Below are positions 24,901 through 39,900 of a DNA stretch of 64,000 bases, piece by piece (the first letter of the stretch is position 1; every line of letters starts with the position of its first letter). The notes under the pieces are model-generated. The model was given only the letters and a program-made list of their open reading frames with translations. It was not told the DNA's origin and made no database searches. The DNA comes from Phytophthora quininea. Taxonomy: Eukaryota; Oomycota; Peronosporomycetes; Peronosporales; Peronosporaceae. The stretch is taken from positions 62,001-126,000 of the forward strand of contig JAAVTG010000117.1 of the NCBI GenBank assembly GCA_011947345.1, written 5' to 3'. Position numbers and translations under genes: made by a program.

Positions 24901-27900
24901 TTGAAACCATCCGAGCGCAAGTAGAAGGCCGACTTATCATGGATCTAGCCGGAGAAATACCGGTAAAGGCAGCATTCCAGAGCACGCGTAGTCTCAAGGA
25001 CACAATTGCAACGGCGATGCACAGAAGAGGAGAGGGAGCCCAGGCCGTCTGGGATATGTTGGCGGTGGTTAAAGCTATTAGTTATGACATGACTAGCCAC
25101 GAATTACACCTTCACTTCTTCACTCGAGCCGTCGCAATGAAATTTGATAAGTTGGAAGTTCTGTTTCAAAGCCGCGTTCACCGCTTGATGAACGCTCATG
25201 ACTCAACACCGGACGATCTCGTCAGGAACGTGTGGGATCGACAGCTCGACGAGGCAACCGAAGTCTTCTATCGAGTGACGTTGTACAACATATCTAGATC
25301 GATGAATATTGGACGATTGAACGCGTCTCCGTAGCAATGGCTTCAATTCCTGTTCGACCTCAACGATCTGGACAAAAGCGGCCCGGACTCGGTGACTTCG
25401 ACAGCTTGGGAAGTTCGGTTCAACCTGGAGGGTGCCCAAGCGCGTTAACAGATGTGGTGAGAATTATCTGGTTGAATTCAAGTATCGTCATTCAGCACCC
25501 GCATATGAATGGTAGGCAGCAGTGCCTTCGGTGCGGAGGCATGGGACATCCTATGAGTCACTGCCGGCTCACAAACCAGCAGTTGGTCGGCCCAGGTAGT
25601 GTAGTGGCATCGGAAGAAGCAATCCTCCCTCTAAAAGTTCCGCCCAGAACGTTCACAAGTATGGATGAATTACGGTCCACAGTGGCCAAACACCGATTGA
25701 GTCACCAACCCACGTTAGAGCAGAAGACTAGAGAGGCGAAGCCGAGCACTCTCGATCCCCGGACGAAATCGAAGACGGAGGAAGAATGGTTCGATGGGGG
25801 ACTACTAAGAAAGCAGTCCGAAACCGGAACCTATCTTCAAAACTTTCAACGACAGCAACAATGGAAGTGTCAGCAACCCAGGAACAGAGAAGAAAGTCGC
25901 CTCCGGGATCGACAGGAACAGTGACCCCAGAACAAAGTCCAGGATCGAAAACCAACCCAGTAGTGTTGGACTCGCAATCTTCCCAGGCAAGCACGCCGGA
26001 GGCATCATCGCCGGAAGTTTCCACCCAAGATCACAACAAGAAAAAAGTCCCGAAAGTGTAAACATCCGTTCTAATGGTGCGAGAAGATACGGCCCGAGCC
26101 GATATGATTACCAGGATTGAGGAGATCGCATTAGTGGAAGGAAAACTACATCTGTTGGAACCTTCAGGTGGGGACCAACTGGCCAACCTGGAGAACGCAC
26201 TTGAAGCAATGGGACACCGGGCGATAGATACGCCTGGAACCGGAAACTGCCATGCCTTTGCGGTTGCCCAAGCGGTTGCCAGCAGTGACCTGTCCAAATA
26301 CCCGAGAGTGCTTGAGGAGTTGACGGCAACGCTCAAGCTGGGATGCACGGCCCGAGCGTGCATTGAGTTCGACCTCAAATATGACCAAGTCGCGAGAAGG
26401 AACGCGCTCATTGAGCTAGGCAGAGGATATGAAAGGATGTCCAAACCCAGTGCAAAGGCAGAGTTCAGAAGATATCTGCAAGAGTATGGGGAGAGCGGAT
26501 CCAGTCGGGCTGATTTCCTGCCACCATCACTGTGGGGAGTAATGGCACTTTTATAGCATTTGGGGCCATGTTGCGGCGAGACATCATCGTGCTAGAGAAC
26601 GGGAAGGCGGAGACTGGACGACGAAGCACCGCCAACCAGAAACTCAACATAACAAGAACCAGAGCCAATCCTTCTATACATGTGGAGAAAGGTTTCTCTC
26701 GCCAAGTGCTTGTGTGAAGAGAGTATTGGAGCTGAAAACCGAAGCCGGCTTGGACCAGACGAAGATGCCAATTGTGCTTCACTTTGGAGATCATCACTAT
26801 TCAGCTTACGTGTATGGATGGAGGGGTGAAGAAAAGAGACCCAGCAAGGAAGGCCCGTTACCAGACGAAAGCAAGCCCAGACACGAAGATGGAGACAATG
26901 ACATGCCAGAGGAAGGGTACTTCCCAGGCTCTAGCATGGAGTCTCCAATGAAGAAGCAGTAAGAACAAGAAGGGGAACCTGAGAGCAAGGAGGAAGAGGA
27001 TAACTCGGAAGAGTACGCATTAGAGTCTCCATGGAATCCCGAAGAATGGACTGGAGATCTAGATGACATTACCTGGAGGCTGGAAGGCCGACCATCACCC
27101 ACGACCTAAAACAGGAAGTCCACAGCATTCTGGAAGTTGGTGGGGAGCGAATGACTGAGCTACTACATTTCCTTATTAACAGAGTCGCGCAGTTGTGGGA
27201 GGCCCAACAGCAGGAACTCCTCAACTCGGACCTCAACAGGAAGGATGAATGTGACAACTTCATGAAAGAATTTCAAATTCCGGCCCCGTCGTACGACAAT
27301 GCCAGCAACAACTTAGAGATGCGAAAGCAGAGAAACAAGGGGAGCAGTCACAGGACGTTGAATTAGATCACCAGTATTCGGACTCAAGCTACGAACTATC
27401 CAGTCAGGGATCATCAAGAGCGATGGTATCCAGACCTCCACTACCGAGAGCGGCCAAGGTCGACCATACACCGCGTCTGACGAAGAGAACGCATGAAGCC
27501 ACTCCGGATGGACGGGAGAACATCAAAGGAGCAGTGGTTAATCCCCACAACCAGGCGGTTCCATTTAAGAAGCGAGCCAGCGGAGGGCCAGCTTGCACGG
27601 CCCAAAAGGAATGGACAGAGCCGATCACCCAGAACTTGCTGGACCAGTTTATCGAAGCCGAATCACCGGGTATATCTCCCCAACTAAAACGGCGAGATGA
27701 GGCGTCCGACTGGACAGAGGTTTGGAATGCGGCAGCAGACACGTGGCGATCACGTTCACGTATACCATTTCCGGATACTCAGGCCTCTACGGAGCGATGG
27801 ATAACGGCGGCGAGGAATGAACCGATTCTGCAACTAGAGCTGCTTAGAGCATTTGAAGAACCCTACCAAATTCTAGAACTCATTGACGACAAAGTCGTCC

Positions 27901-30900
27901 TAGCATGGACGGCAGAATGGAGGGATGAATGCTGGAAGGCATCGGTAAGTGAGTGGAGAAAACTTGATGTCTGACAGAAGCAGAGCTCATCACCTGGCGG
28001 GCTGGGAGGCTCGAGTGAGCGGAATGACGGATACCAAGCAACGCAGAGTCATAATGGCCACAACGGAGGAATGGGAAGACTTGGAACGGGAACGATACGG
28101 CAACAACAACCTATTGCGAATGTGCGCACCAGCCAGAGCGTATCGATTAGGACAGCTTTTGTTATGCTCGCAGGTATATGCAGAGAAGATAGCGGTTCTA
28201 GTTGGGGAAGGGGTGACTGCCAAAGACACAGTAGTGGATCGTTTTCGCCGCCATTACCAGGCGCTCCATGCTCACAGAGACTTTAAGAAATGCGTTTTTG
28301 CGTCGGATAATTCGATCCTGTGGAGAGCGGTAGATCAATACCTAGCGGCTTCGATAGAGGTAGGGGATCCCCTCCCGCCAAGCCAATACTAAGGGCACCC
28401 CTATGTCAACAATGCGAAAGCACTCAGCACCGCAAGTAGAGGGACCAAGGGATGCATACTGACGGAGTGTCCAGGCAGCGGAGGAGACATATCACACAGA
28501 GGAAGAAGAGGACATAAGACCAGCTTCGAAACGTGACGATTTCCGCATCATCTTGCAGAACTTGAGAGGTTTTCGAAAAGAGGACAGAGTAAATTGGTTG
28601 GAAGCGTGGCGCAATATCCCCCTGGACGAACGACCAGCGGTCATACTGCTGCAAGAGACGCACGTTCAAACCTAGATGGAGCGAGATGAATCAACAAGAA
28701 GGTGGCAATGGATGTGGGGATTTCCAGCAACCCAAAAACCGCTATGGTATTGGAGTGTCGGATCTCATCGATTCTGTGGGGTAGGCATTTTAATATTCCC
28801 CAAGTACAGTGGAAGGCTGCAGCCGTGGAACGAAAACTTATGGACGGAGCGGGCTATAGGATGGCAAACAAATTTTAAACATCTACGCCCCGACCAGAAA
28901 GCACCAGCGCGAGGTCTTTTCAAAGAGCTGAGACGATGGAAGTTAGGACAAGCAAAACATGTCGTCTTATCAGGCGATTTTAATTGTGTTGAATAACCAC
29001 AACTGGATCGATTAGGAGGAGACAGAACGGATCGCACCGAAAGTACAGCCCTGTCTAGGCTGGTTCAAGAGGCCGATCTGATCGATGCTCGAGTCTGGAT
29101 GGAGTCGGCCTTGAACGACTTACAGCTAGAAGATTACGACCACTTTACGTGTTGGAGAGGGAATACCGCTAGTAGGATCGATCGATTCTATGTTTCGTCG
29201 AGCGCCTACACGAGCGTTCAATGGGTAGAGGTCCTATTACCTGCGCTATAGTCTGATCATGACGCCATTGTCCTACATCTACGAAAAGAAATCAATAGCT
29301 CGGTCAGTTGTAAAACTACTGCAGCGGACTATCCTTTCAAAGGAGACCGAAGTGGAAGACTGGCGAAGGAGTTAGAGGACAAACTGGCCCAGGAGAGTCC
29401 ACAAAGCGGAACTTCGGAAGAGGCATGGGACGCCTTCATTCAGCGGTGCAAGAGGGCGATTAAACAGATCAAGAGGAGAGAAAACGAAGAAGACATCGCT
29501 CTGCCACTGCGGCCGCAAAAGTAATCAGAGAGCGAGCTCAATTCCGGCAGCAACTCCTGCAAGGGCTGATCGAAGAACTTAGACAACGCAAACTCAGCAG
29601 GATCGGTGCCCGGTTGGAGCGAACACCAGAATACGTGAGATGGCTGTTTAAGCGAACGGCAGTGTGGGAGCGGGATCAGTCAGTGACGTCAATCCTGCCG
29701 CCGCCAGAAATGATTTTGGCGCAGACCTCCCGATTCCGGAGCGATTTTCGAGAGTATGGAGACAAATAATGAGTAAAAGCCACAGCTCAACGCCAGCCAA
29801 GGACATGAAAGCCGCCATCAAGAAATTTGTACAGATACCAGTTCACCGGAAAGTCACACGGCAGGATAACCAGCAACTACTGGCAGCAGTCACGGAGGGG
29901 GACATCCAAGCAGCAATAAAAGGACTCGAGCGGCACAAGACCAATGGAGAGGACGGCTTGAATAATGACTTCTACAAAGATCTACCGGAGATGCTAATTC
30001 CTCAACTAACAGAAGTCTGCAATGGACTTTTGAAACGAAAACAGCCGCCGCCATCCTTTTAAAGGCGATCGTCGTTCCTCTACGGAAAAAGGGGACTCCA
30101 CCAACGCACTCGACTACCGACCTATCTCGCTACTACAAACGAGTTACAAACTGTTTGCAAAAATATTAGCTACGAGACTCCAGCGATTCCTGGGCAAACT
30201 CATTGGGGACACGCAGCAAGGCTTCGTGCACGAGAGACAGATGAATAAATCCATTACAATGATGATGGCGCAGCTGGAAACGGCCATTCACGACGACCTC
30301 ACGGGGGCGGAGGAGAGCGCGGGCATTTTGCTATTGGATTTTGCTAAAGCGTACGATACGGTGGATAGAAACTTTCTGTTGGCGGTGTTGGAACTGTACG
30401 ACTTCGATCCGGAATTTGTAGATCTCATAAGAAACTTGCATGCCGGCACGACTGCGCAATTTCTGGTAAACGGGGAACTCTCGAAGCCGCAACATGTCCG
30501 ATCCGGGATCCGACAAGGATGCCCTTTGGGTCCCCTACTCTTTCTCCTGGCGGTCGAGATCTTGGCCCTAGCATTAGAATAAGACGTGGAACGCTTGGGA
30601 CAACCGGTACCAGGCTCAAAAGGAGCTTTAGAACACAAGCTTTCAGCATTTGTAGATGATTCCACACTGTTTGTACGACGAAGCAGCCAACTATCGAGTA
30701 AGTACATCTTTCTCAACAAAGCCGTCGCTCAGAAAACATGGCACGGAATACCAGTCCTGGAACTAGGCGCAACAGTACGTTATCTCGGCTACCACATTGG
30801 GTTCGCAGACCTCACGAAGATCAATTGGGCTTTGAGGGTACGAAGCATTATGAGGCGCATGCTAACATCAGAACGGGTAGCGACGTCAGTGCTAGAACGG

Positions 30901-33900
30901 GTGGACCTATTCAACGCTATTGTTCTCCCAGCGATTCTTTTACTGCGAAAATATTCCCGCCGGACCTACCAACGAAAACTAAGTTGGTAAATATGCAAAA
31001 GCAATTCTTGTGGAGACGGCAACTAATTGACGATCCCAGCCGACACAAGATGTCGCCGGAATTGATTTACACACCGCGACAAGCTGGCGGTTTGGGATTA
31101 GCAGCAATCCCAGTGGCTATTCAGGTACAAAAGTGAAAACAACCACGATGTGGCTTATAGCTAAGAGGGACTCGTACAAACAAGCGTGATTGTATTGGGT
31201 CGGGATTAGCAGCCCATCGGCAAACAGCGAACCGTGGATTTCACCGAGATCCTCAACACGTAAACGAGTTCCGCGAGACTGGTCGCAGAAGCCCAAAACC
31301 TTTGTGTTGGATATGGGTCCTCTTCTGGTGCCTTCAGAGAGCGAACAGAGCACTCGAAGGCACCTGGCAGGCACCATTATTCCTAAACTAACGACTCAAG
31401 CGAGTAGCAAGACGGAAAATCTCACATACGTCCCTCCAAAAGGGAAACCATAACAGTAAGGGTGAATTTGGACGAGATGCATGCCCCACCTGCCCCACCA
31501 CCGGAAATCGTAGCGTTTTGGGGGAGTTTTTCGTGGGCGGATTATGAATGGATCCCAGATGTGAAATCACCGACGTTGTCACGGCAGAAGTTTTGTGGTA
31601 TTGAGGTATCATCAATTAGCGCGTGCAACATAGTACGCACGAAGCGTGACGAGTACACAGTGTGTGCTCCCCCATAAGATCTGGCGCCAAAAGTCATACC
31701 ATTGCCAAAATTCAGCGATGGCTTATAGCAATTCTCTACAGCTCACCACGTCTCAAAATGGGAGAGCGACTGGGAGATCCACCGCCCTTAGCACTGCGTT
31801 CGCCTCCTAAGCTACGTCTTTCGTATACCTGGACAGTAGCGAAACAGGGAGTAATCCGGGGACATCAAAGAATAGCAAGGCAGAGATCATGCTAACGCAA
31901 CGGGACAACGGTATACAATGGCAGGTTCTATACCAGAACGGTGCTAAAAGGATGTCAAGAAGTTGGAGAAGCACAACGGGGAATCGTCTTCCACGCCCAT
32001 CCGCTGCTGCACGACTTCCCGTGGATTGTCAGCCCTGCCATAAGAAACAGAAACATAATGCGGTCGCTGAAGAAGGCGCTAAAGCGGAGAGTCACGCAGG
32101 AGTTGACGAAAGATCTGCAATCAACAATACTGAAGCTGAAGTCGAAAATGACAACAAACCCAAAAACAAAAGGGTTATTAAGCCAGACACCAAAGCAGGT
32201 GTGGGCACATCGAAATATGCTGACAGACTACCAAGTATGGGTGACTTACCGACTAGCTGTCCAGCAGCTGAATTTGTATTATAAGGGTTTCCAACGCGAG
32301 GGTGGATGCCCAATGGGAGAGGATTGCCCAGTAAGCAAGATCTGAATCACACACATAGTGTTCGAGTGTATTCGAGCCCAAGACTTCTGGAGGAAGCTGG
32401 TACAACATTGGACTGGAGCGGAGGTCTCAACCGAAAAGATGAAGGCATACACAACGTATATCATAGGACGGGAATCACCCCCAGTCAGCAACCATTTCAG
32501 GCAGAGGATGGTCGAATGGTACGGCCATTGGAGCCCGGAATACGAAGACGCAGCCCAGCGGATTTGGTGGGCTATGTGCAGCATTGGATACACTCTTTTG
32601 TGGCAGATTAGAAACAGAACCGTACACGAAGACCAACACTGGACACGAGAGCACCAGCTACAATACATGTGGCAACTCGGCATACGTCAGCTACAAGCCC
32701 ACAAGAGAAAGCAGAAGACAGCAATCGAGACTGCAGGGCATTCGACTCCAAATTAGTGTTGAATGCTTGAAGCGAATGACAGGGGACGGAAACCCAACAG
32801 GAAACCAGTCCCCTCGGCCAGCACTGTGGCTCCAGAAGAAGAAGCCGTCATTGTTCAAGCGGCTACGATCGTGCAAGGAGGCTATTAACTAAGAAAGTTC
32901 AATAGACTACCTTACTACTACTACTACAGGGCCTCCTGGTGGTCCAGTGGGTTGTGCATACAAAGTTCATCCCTCCGGTTGGGGTTCTTTCCTCCATCAA
33001 TACAGGCATTGGGGGCAAATAGGTTCATTTCGGTTATGGGTCAAAGACATGAGGTTCCTTGCGTGTGAGGCAAGGTGCCGAATGGCTGCCCCAAGGGATG
33101 GTGGGAGGGGTGAAATTCGTTGAGCGAGCCAAGCGTGGGGCCAAGTCGAGCTATTGAAGCGAGGCTTGCTGGCGGTGACGCTCGAACCGAAATGAACCGA
33201 CTACGCAGAGAAACTCTGCCAGCGAGGATGAGTGGCTCTCGCTGGCTGGTCTAAAGCGCTGGTACCTTTTCTTGTTATAGACCTTGTCGAATAGGGCGTT
33301 AGGTATTCTCTCAGCTATTATAGAAGCTGAGAGCTATTGATTCTTGTAGTGGTTCGTCGGAGATCTTTGTGAAAGTTGAGCATTTTTAGTGATCATTTTT
33401 AGCATTGACCTCACTTTGACTTGCAGGTTGTATGGTGGTAGCTGTAACCGGCCGTGTCGTGCACCAAAATCGATATGTACACTCCCAATGAAAGTGCCTA
33501 GGAAAGGTAGAGCCGTTGTCAACGGTATTTTTGTCCTGAACCTATCGCACGTCATTGATCGGCCGCGTTAGAAAACGCCCTCGAAGAGCGACCACCTTGG
33601 TCGTTTAGCAGAGATTTTGTATGTTTGTCGACACTTGATCGAAGGTCCCGCAACTTTTCTAGTCGTTACAAAAGCGTTTCTATGGATACTTTCTATTCCG
33701 CGTGTAGGTGGCGCTTGTCGCCAATCAGCGACCCTCTGCCGGTACCACCAGTTAGAAACAGACTGGTACATCTGTCAACACTTGCTTCCAGTATGGTTGA
33801 TGTAGCCATCTTTTAGATATCACCCAATAAAACACGGAGATGGACAGTATAAAACACTGGTGATTGGTGATTGAAACTGTTTGTAAGTCGCCCGGCGCGC

Positions 33901-36900
33901 CAAAGGACGCAGACCAGCTCTGGCTAGTATGGAGACGTCTTGCATGATTCCACGACCAGGTTGGCGCCCAGCAGAGCGCGGTGCGGACTGTTGTTGAAGT
34001 AGGTCACGAAGCCCATTGTCACGAGTACGGGGTGAACCTCAGCATCGCGAGTGTGAGCCTTAACCTTGCAGCCCGAGTTGTAGCTGGAAATGTAGCTTGT
34101 GAGGTAGCGCGCAAAACTAAGACTGAATTGTATTTATGGCGTGCCTGGAGACATTAGACAGCCGCGGAGACACATGGGATCGACAGATATCATGACACCC
34201 ATGCTGTCGGCCGCCGAGTTGCTCACTCCAGCGCTGATGATGATTTGACCGAACGCGCGTCCGGGCCACTCGTGGGCTCGTTCGGGAAGGCGACACTGGC
34301 CTGAACAGCAAGCTCCACACCGATCGTCAAGCGCTCCACCGAATTGCCACAGATGATATGGTCGGCGATGACCTCAAATCCGAGCGGCTCAATTTAACTG
34401 GATCAAACCGAGATGTGTAATTCTGCTTGCCTAAAGACACCGGTGGAATTACATCGAAGTGTAACAGACCTGGTGGCAGCAACGCCGAGGTGCGTCTGAA
34501 CGACAATCGATAATTGTCGGGCGGTTGCGACTTGGGAGGCGACCGATGGTACAGGTCACGTTGGGTTTGAGCGAGGAGATCAGGCAGTCTCCAATTGGCA
34601 GCGACGAGAACAAGTGTCGAAGCAGTCTCCAATTGGCAGCGACGAGAACAAGTGTCGAAGCAGTCTCCAATCGGCAGCGACGAGAACAAGTGTCGAATGT
34701 GCAGCAATGTGAGCAAGTAGTCTCGGATTGGCATCGACAAGAGCAAGCAGCAGAAGGTGACGACAGAAGTGCGGCAGCGACGACAGCAAGCAGGAAGTTG
34801 TCGGTGGAGATCAAATGTAAGGACTTGGTGGACGTCGGCGGTGGTGACAACGGTGGACGTCAGACGGAAGCAGCAGTTGGAAGCCAACAGTGAACGACGG
34901 TGGTAGTCTCGACGGTGGACGCTGAAGCGGGAACAGTCGACCGACCCGTGACCGGCGTTGCGGCAATTGATACTGCCAAGGACTGCAAGGTGGTGTGCAG
35001 GCAGGAAGGACGGTTGGTGTTGTTGATACTGGCAGTGGCTGTGCAGAACGGTGCTAGAGTGGACCGAACGAACGGGAGGAGACCAGTGTGTCTTCGAGTC
35101 TCCGCACTGTGATGTAAGGAGCCAGCGTGTTCCAAGTGGTAAGGACAGGTGTGCAGGGAGTTCGTTTCGCGAGGTGCCAAGGGTTGCAAGGTTGAGAGCA
35201 GGTTGGACAGTTGTTGTCGAGAAAGGATAATAAATAGGTGGCAGTGTCGGCCACCAGCACAGGGTATCCAGTTGGTTCTCTATCGGCCAGTAGTTGTTAA
35301 AGGTGTTGAAGTTAGTTGCGGAATTTAAACCCACAGAACTAACAACTACGGAAATGCACAGGCTCATCGAACTCGTGAAATTACCGCCGTATATCACAGA
35401 TCACGACGTCGAAGCACTTCAAGCATGGAGATCTAGACAACATTTGTAACATCCACTTTCGTAACTTCGTCCATATAATATCACACACTAAGCAACACAA
35501 ACCTGTCAGTTCATGAGTCCCGACTGACGCTAGTAGCCCACTCCTCCTACGTGGACGAAAGTTGTAAAATAAGTAAATCACGACGAGCCTTATGTAGTGA
35601 CGTTGGCGGTGTCAAGACGAGAAGGGCGTCAAGCCCACGAATCAGTTACCATTTTCGCGCTAGATGATGACAGCATAATGTCGAGCAAATTGCAGGCTAT
35701 AAGCATGGGAGCGACAAGTTGTCGAGGGGCTGTTTTCGTTGCCAAATTGCCGTGCCGTTGCCGAGCACGTACGATCCAGGATTTTATTCGCGGAGTCCGT
35801 CAATATAGAATGAATAGATGAGTTGGGTGCTGTTTGCTGTATAATGCAGTGGCATTGCAGAAGGTCAAGGTCAAGTCGCAGAGTTCAATTTGTCACCCTC
35901 TAGTGCTGAGAGATCTCGCAGGCGAAGGGGCTCGGCAGAGCTGTTGAACGTGCTACTGTTCCATGCCTTTCTTCTCAGGAAAAATATTTTGCGCTTGTTT
36001 CGTTCGCTCTGCTCACTGCACGCGGAAAATAAACAGAGTCCCTGCGGGGTAGCGTTGGGCATTTACCAGGTAATTACCTAGTAGAATGGTAATTACCACA
36101 AAAACCTCTTTAACTACCTGGTAACTACCTGGCAATTACCATTGTGCAGAAACAGGCACATAACCTGGGCTAATAATTAGGCCGCTGCAGCCATCATTTT
36201 ATTGGGCTGTGCGCAGAGACAAGCAAGATGTCTTCGAGCACCGACGTCCCAGCGCAGCACAACAAGCCCAAGACGACGGGCTGCCTACGGCCTGAAGGAG
36301 CTCCCGTTGCTGTGCCTGTCCAATGGAAGTGTCCGCGAGACTGGAAATTTGAACGCAGACAGCAGTCAGCGCCGCCACGCCATCTACGGCGGCTGTTCAG
36401 GCCTTCGTCGGCGCACACCCAGAGAACTGTCGCGGCTACGATCATGTCGCCGCAAGAATACGGGATATTGTTACCGATCTCTCTCTGATCCACCACCGCC
36501 GAAGCCAGGACGAAGGCCGTAATGTTCAGTATCGTCTGGAGCAAGATCATATTGGCATTGGAGCTCTTCTTCGAGAGAAGTGCTGATACCTCCATCACGA
36601 GAGCGACCGACGGATTTGTCGGCGGAGTGTTCACGTAGCGATCGCAAGAGACCCCCAGCATCAGCACGAACACCGCCAACATGATTAAACCTACGAGGTA
36701 GATGGTGCCAGTGTATAGTCAGCAGGAATGGCAGTACCAAGTCAGTGGACGGAGACACGCCGGGAACACTGTGTAGTAGATGAAGGTGTTGACGTTGTAA
36801 ACCAAGCATAATGTACTGGATTCTGAAAAGAGCGCCTTCTCTGAGGATGGATAAGTTGGCGAGAATTGGTCTCCACCACACAAGACCACGAGTGAACGCA

Positions 36901-39900
36901 GGCAGATATGAGAGACGGAGAAGTCGAAAACTTAGACCGGCGTTGAAGAATACCTTGCTCGCCCCGACATAGTTCAGGACGAACGGCAGCGCTGCCACAA
37001 CGAGAAAGACTATACCGACGCAGTACAGTGAGGCTGTGGCCATCATCGTCCTGAATTTGCCCAGCTTCTCGTCCGGCAGGTACCCTGTAGCCGATCCCGA
37101 ACTGGGCGAACGTGACCTTCATGGCGTTGGGCTATTTGCTGGATCAGGCTGGGCTGGTCCTTCGGCCACGGTAATGCTGGTTATCTCCGCAGACGGTGGG
37201 GACTAGTTGGAAGGCGCAGGTGTGCTTCAGCATGTTCTCACAGCACTTAGGCGGCCGATCGTCCCAGTGCTCGTCGTCGAAAGCATTAACGGCGATTTCG
37301 CGCTGCTCGACACGCCTAGTTCGACTCGATTAAGTGGCGGCATGTTCACTACGGCGTGGGTTGCAACAGCCGCACCAAGGAGGTGACGGCGTTCAATGGC
37401 ACTTTCATCCACTTCCTGCATCGCAAAGGTTTGGCCATGTGAAACGCGGACGTTTCGATCATGGCCGCGACCCCATGGCCCTTGGAGCTATTGGAGTCGC
37501 ACGTGCTTCACTAACCGGGGTTCATCCTAGTGGTGCGTTCGCTGCATTCGCTTCACGACCTGTTCTGTGTCGACTGGCCGTAACGCATGGACAAGTAATA
37601 AATGCGCGGCGAGTCCAGCAACTCCGACCAAGATAGACTGAAAATGACGGAAACGCAACAGCAAAATTAGTAGCATGCATTTTGCGAGCGATCTTACAGT
37701 CCTCGGTCGGTTCCAGCTCGCGCAAATGGTTCTACAGATACTCCAAATTGGTAATTGCCTTGTCCACAGGCTTCTTGATGATCCACCAGTCCACGATGTC
37801 GTCGCAGGCTGGAGTCGTGAGGCTGCCAGGGTAGTTAAAGACGCTGTGGGCGTCCGCGGTGGTGCTGATGAGGTCAGTGTGGTGATCGCAGAGGCGTTGG
37901 TGCCAGTGTGTCCAGCACCGAGGTCTTTCTTTCCTTGGTGACCTCAAAAGAAGATACCCATGCTGATCAGCGCGGGGCCGCTGGCATTGCTGTGCACGAA
38001 GTGACCTCATGCGCCGTTGGCCGTCACGATACAGGGCCCACCGCCCACGGCGGCTGAAAAGGACTCAGATTGGCTCACGTTGGACTCGCCTCGAGTGCGT
38101 CTCGACCTCAGTCTTCACCACGAAGTCATTGGGCGACTGGGGGTAGTGATCGGTTCACTAAAAGGCAACCTTGTCGTAGCATATGTCCGGGTCCGCGGAC
38201 TCGTACACTTTCATGTCTGAGGACAAGTATGGCAATATTATCGTTGCAGCAGGACGTCCGAACCTGTGGACTTGTACACAGCCAACGTCACCGTAGCGAC
38301 TGGTTCAGGAATGATGTTTACGGGGTCGTTCCTATTGCCTCTGCCCCGACTGTGACTACAACGTGCAGTGCTGTGGCGCCGCCTGCGATCTCGCCAACGA
38401 CTGCTGTTGCGACTGCAGTGTACTCCACGGGGAGGTGACAGCGGTTGCGCGTCCTGCAACTCGGAAGACATCGACGACACTTGGGAGTCATGAGAGCGCA
38501 GAGGCGGTGGCGTTGGCCCTGACTGCTGGAGCTGCTCCGACTGCTGCGACTGTGCTTGCTGCGTCGGCCAGTGCTGTGGCGCCGCCTGCGATCTCGCCAA
38601 CAGTTGCTGCTGCATTTGCTGCCACTGTAAATGCCACTGGAGTTGTGGGTCTTGAGATTGGGATGACTGAGTCTCGTCCGGTGGATGAGAAAGCTGCTGG
38701 TGCACCGATTGCTGCCGTGACAGTAGATGCGACTGCTGTGTCGAACTGCGCTGTGAACGGCCCCGTTGTTTTGCCTTTTTGTTGTCTTAGATTTCCGTCT
38801 ATCGGTGTCAAGCAGCACCGGATCTGAGAGCACCATCGTGATGAGACTCCGATTATTGATGGTGTGGCTTATACAAGCTTTACTGGAGTACCATCGCGTC
38901 GATACTGGTCGTTTAGCATGTGGGTGATGAGGATCTGGTGGTTTGTCTAACAGATTTCTCAACTTGTGCCACAGCGCAGTGTGCGTTTTGAGAAATGTCG
39001 TGGCCGTTTTGCACCTCTTCAGAACGCCATTGAGCTCTTTTTCCTTGAACATATCCTTCACTAACAAATCCAAGTCATGAGAAGAACTGCCATGGCAGAA
39101 AAGAGCGGAGCGCTCCTCACGAAGGATATCCCATGCGGCCTTCATATTTGCCGCGTTATCTGTAACCACAGATGTTACTGCACCTGCACCTGCTACTGCT
39201 TCAATATCATGGATAGCAGTGCTGAGAATCTTGGCAATATATTCAGCAGTATGGCGGTTAGCACCCGTGACGTCAGAACTCCAAAATATTGGCTTTTTCA
39301 AACCCGGGCTTGCATGGCAATATTGATAACGCTGTCACCGTTCACATTTGACCATCCGTCACTCACTACTGCAAGATGTTTCTCGTTTCGAAGGACCTCA
39401 ACAACGACAGCATGGTGCTTAGCATAACCGGTATCCAAAAGTATAGTAGAATGTTTTTCGCGACGGCAACGTGAAGCCAAAAATCACGAACATGCGCTGG
39501 AAGTGAAGATTCTCAACAACGTGAAATGGTATCCCTGTTAGGTATATTCCTTGTGCGATGATTAGTTCTTTCTCGTCCTGTGTCAGCCCAGTCACTTTTC
39601 GGCGTTTCGGCGTCGGCGACTCAAATGATATCGATCTTGTTGACGTTGGAGTTGTAGAATTGGTCCTCGATGCCGGCTGCTCTTTGGCGTAAACTTCCCT
39701 CACCAATTGCCTCAATCGTACTTGCAATGGCAACGTCGCGCATATTCTTCCATCTCGTTCTCTCTTCGTCTGTCAGCCCGCTGCACTCAACGGCGTGCTT
39801 CAGCATACTACGGGTAGGCCGAGCCTTCGGCAGTACCAAGACGCAGTTCTTGCATCTTACGTCCGAGTAAGGTTCCCTCGACACAACGACGTCGAAAAGC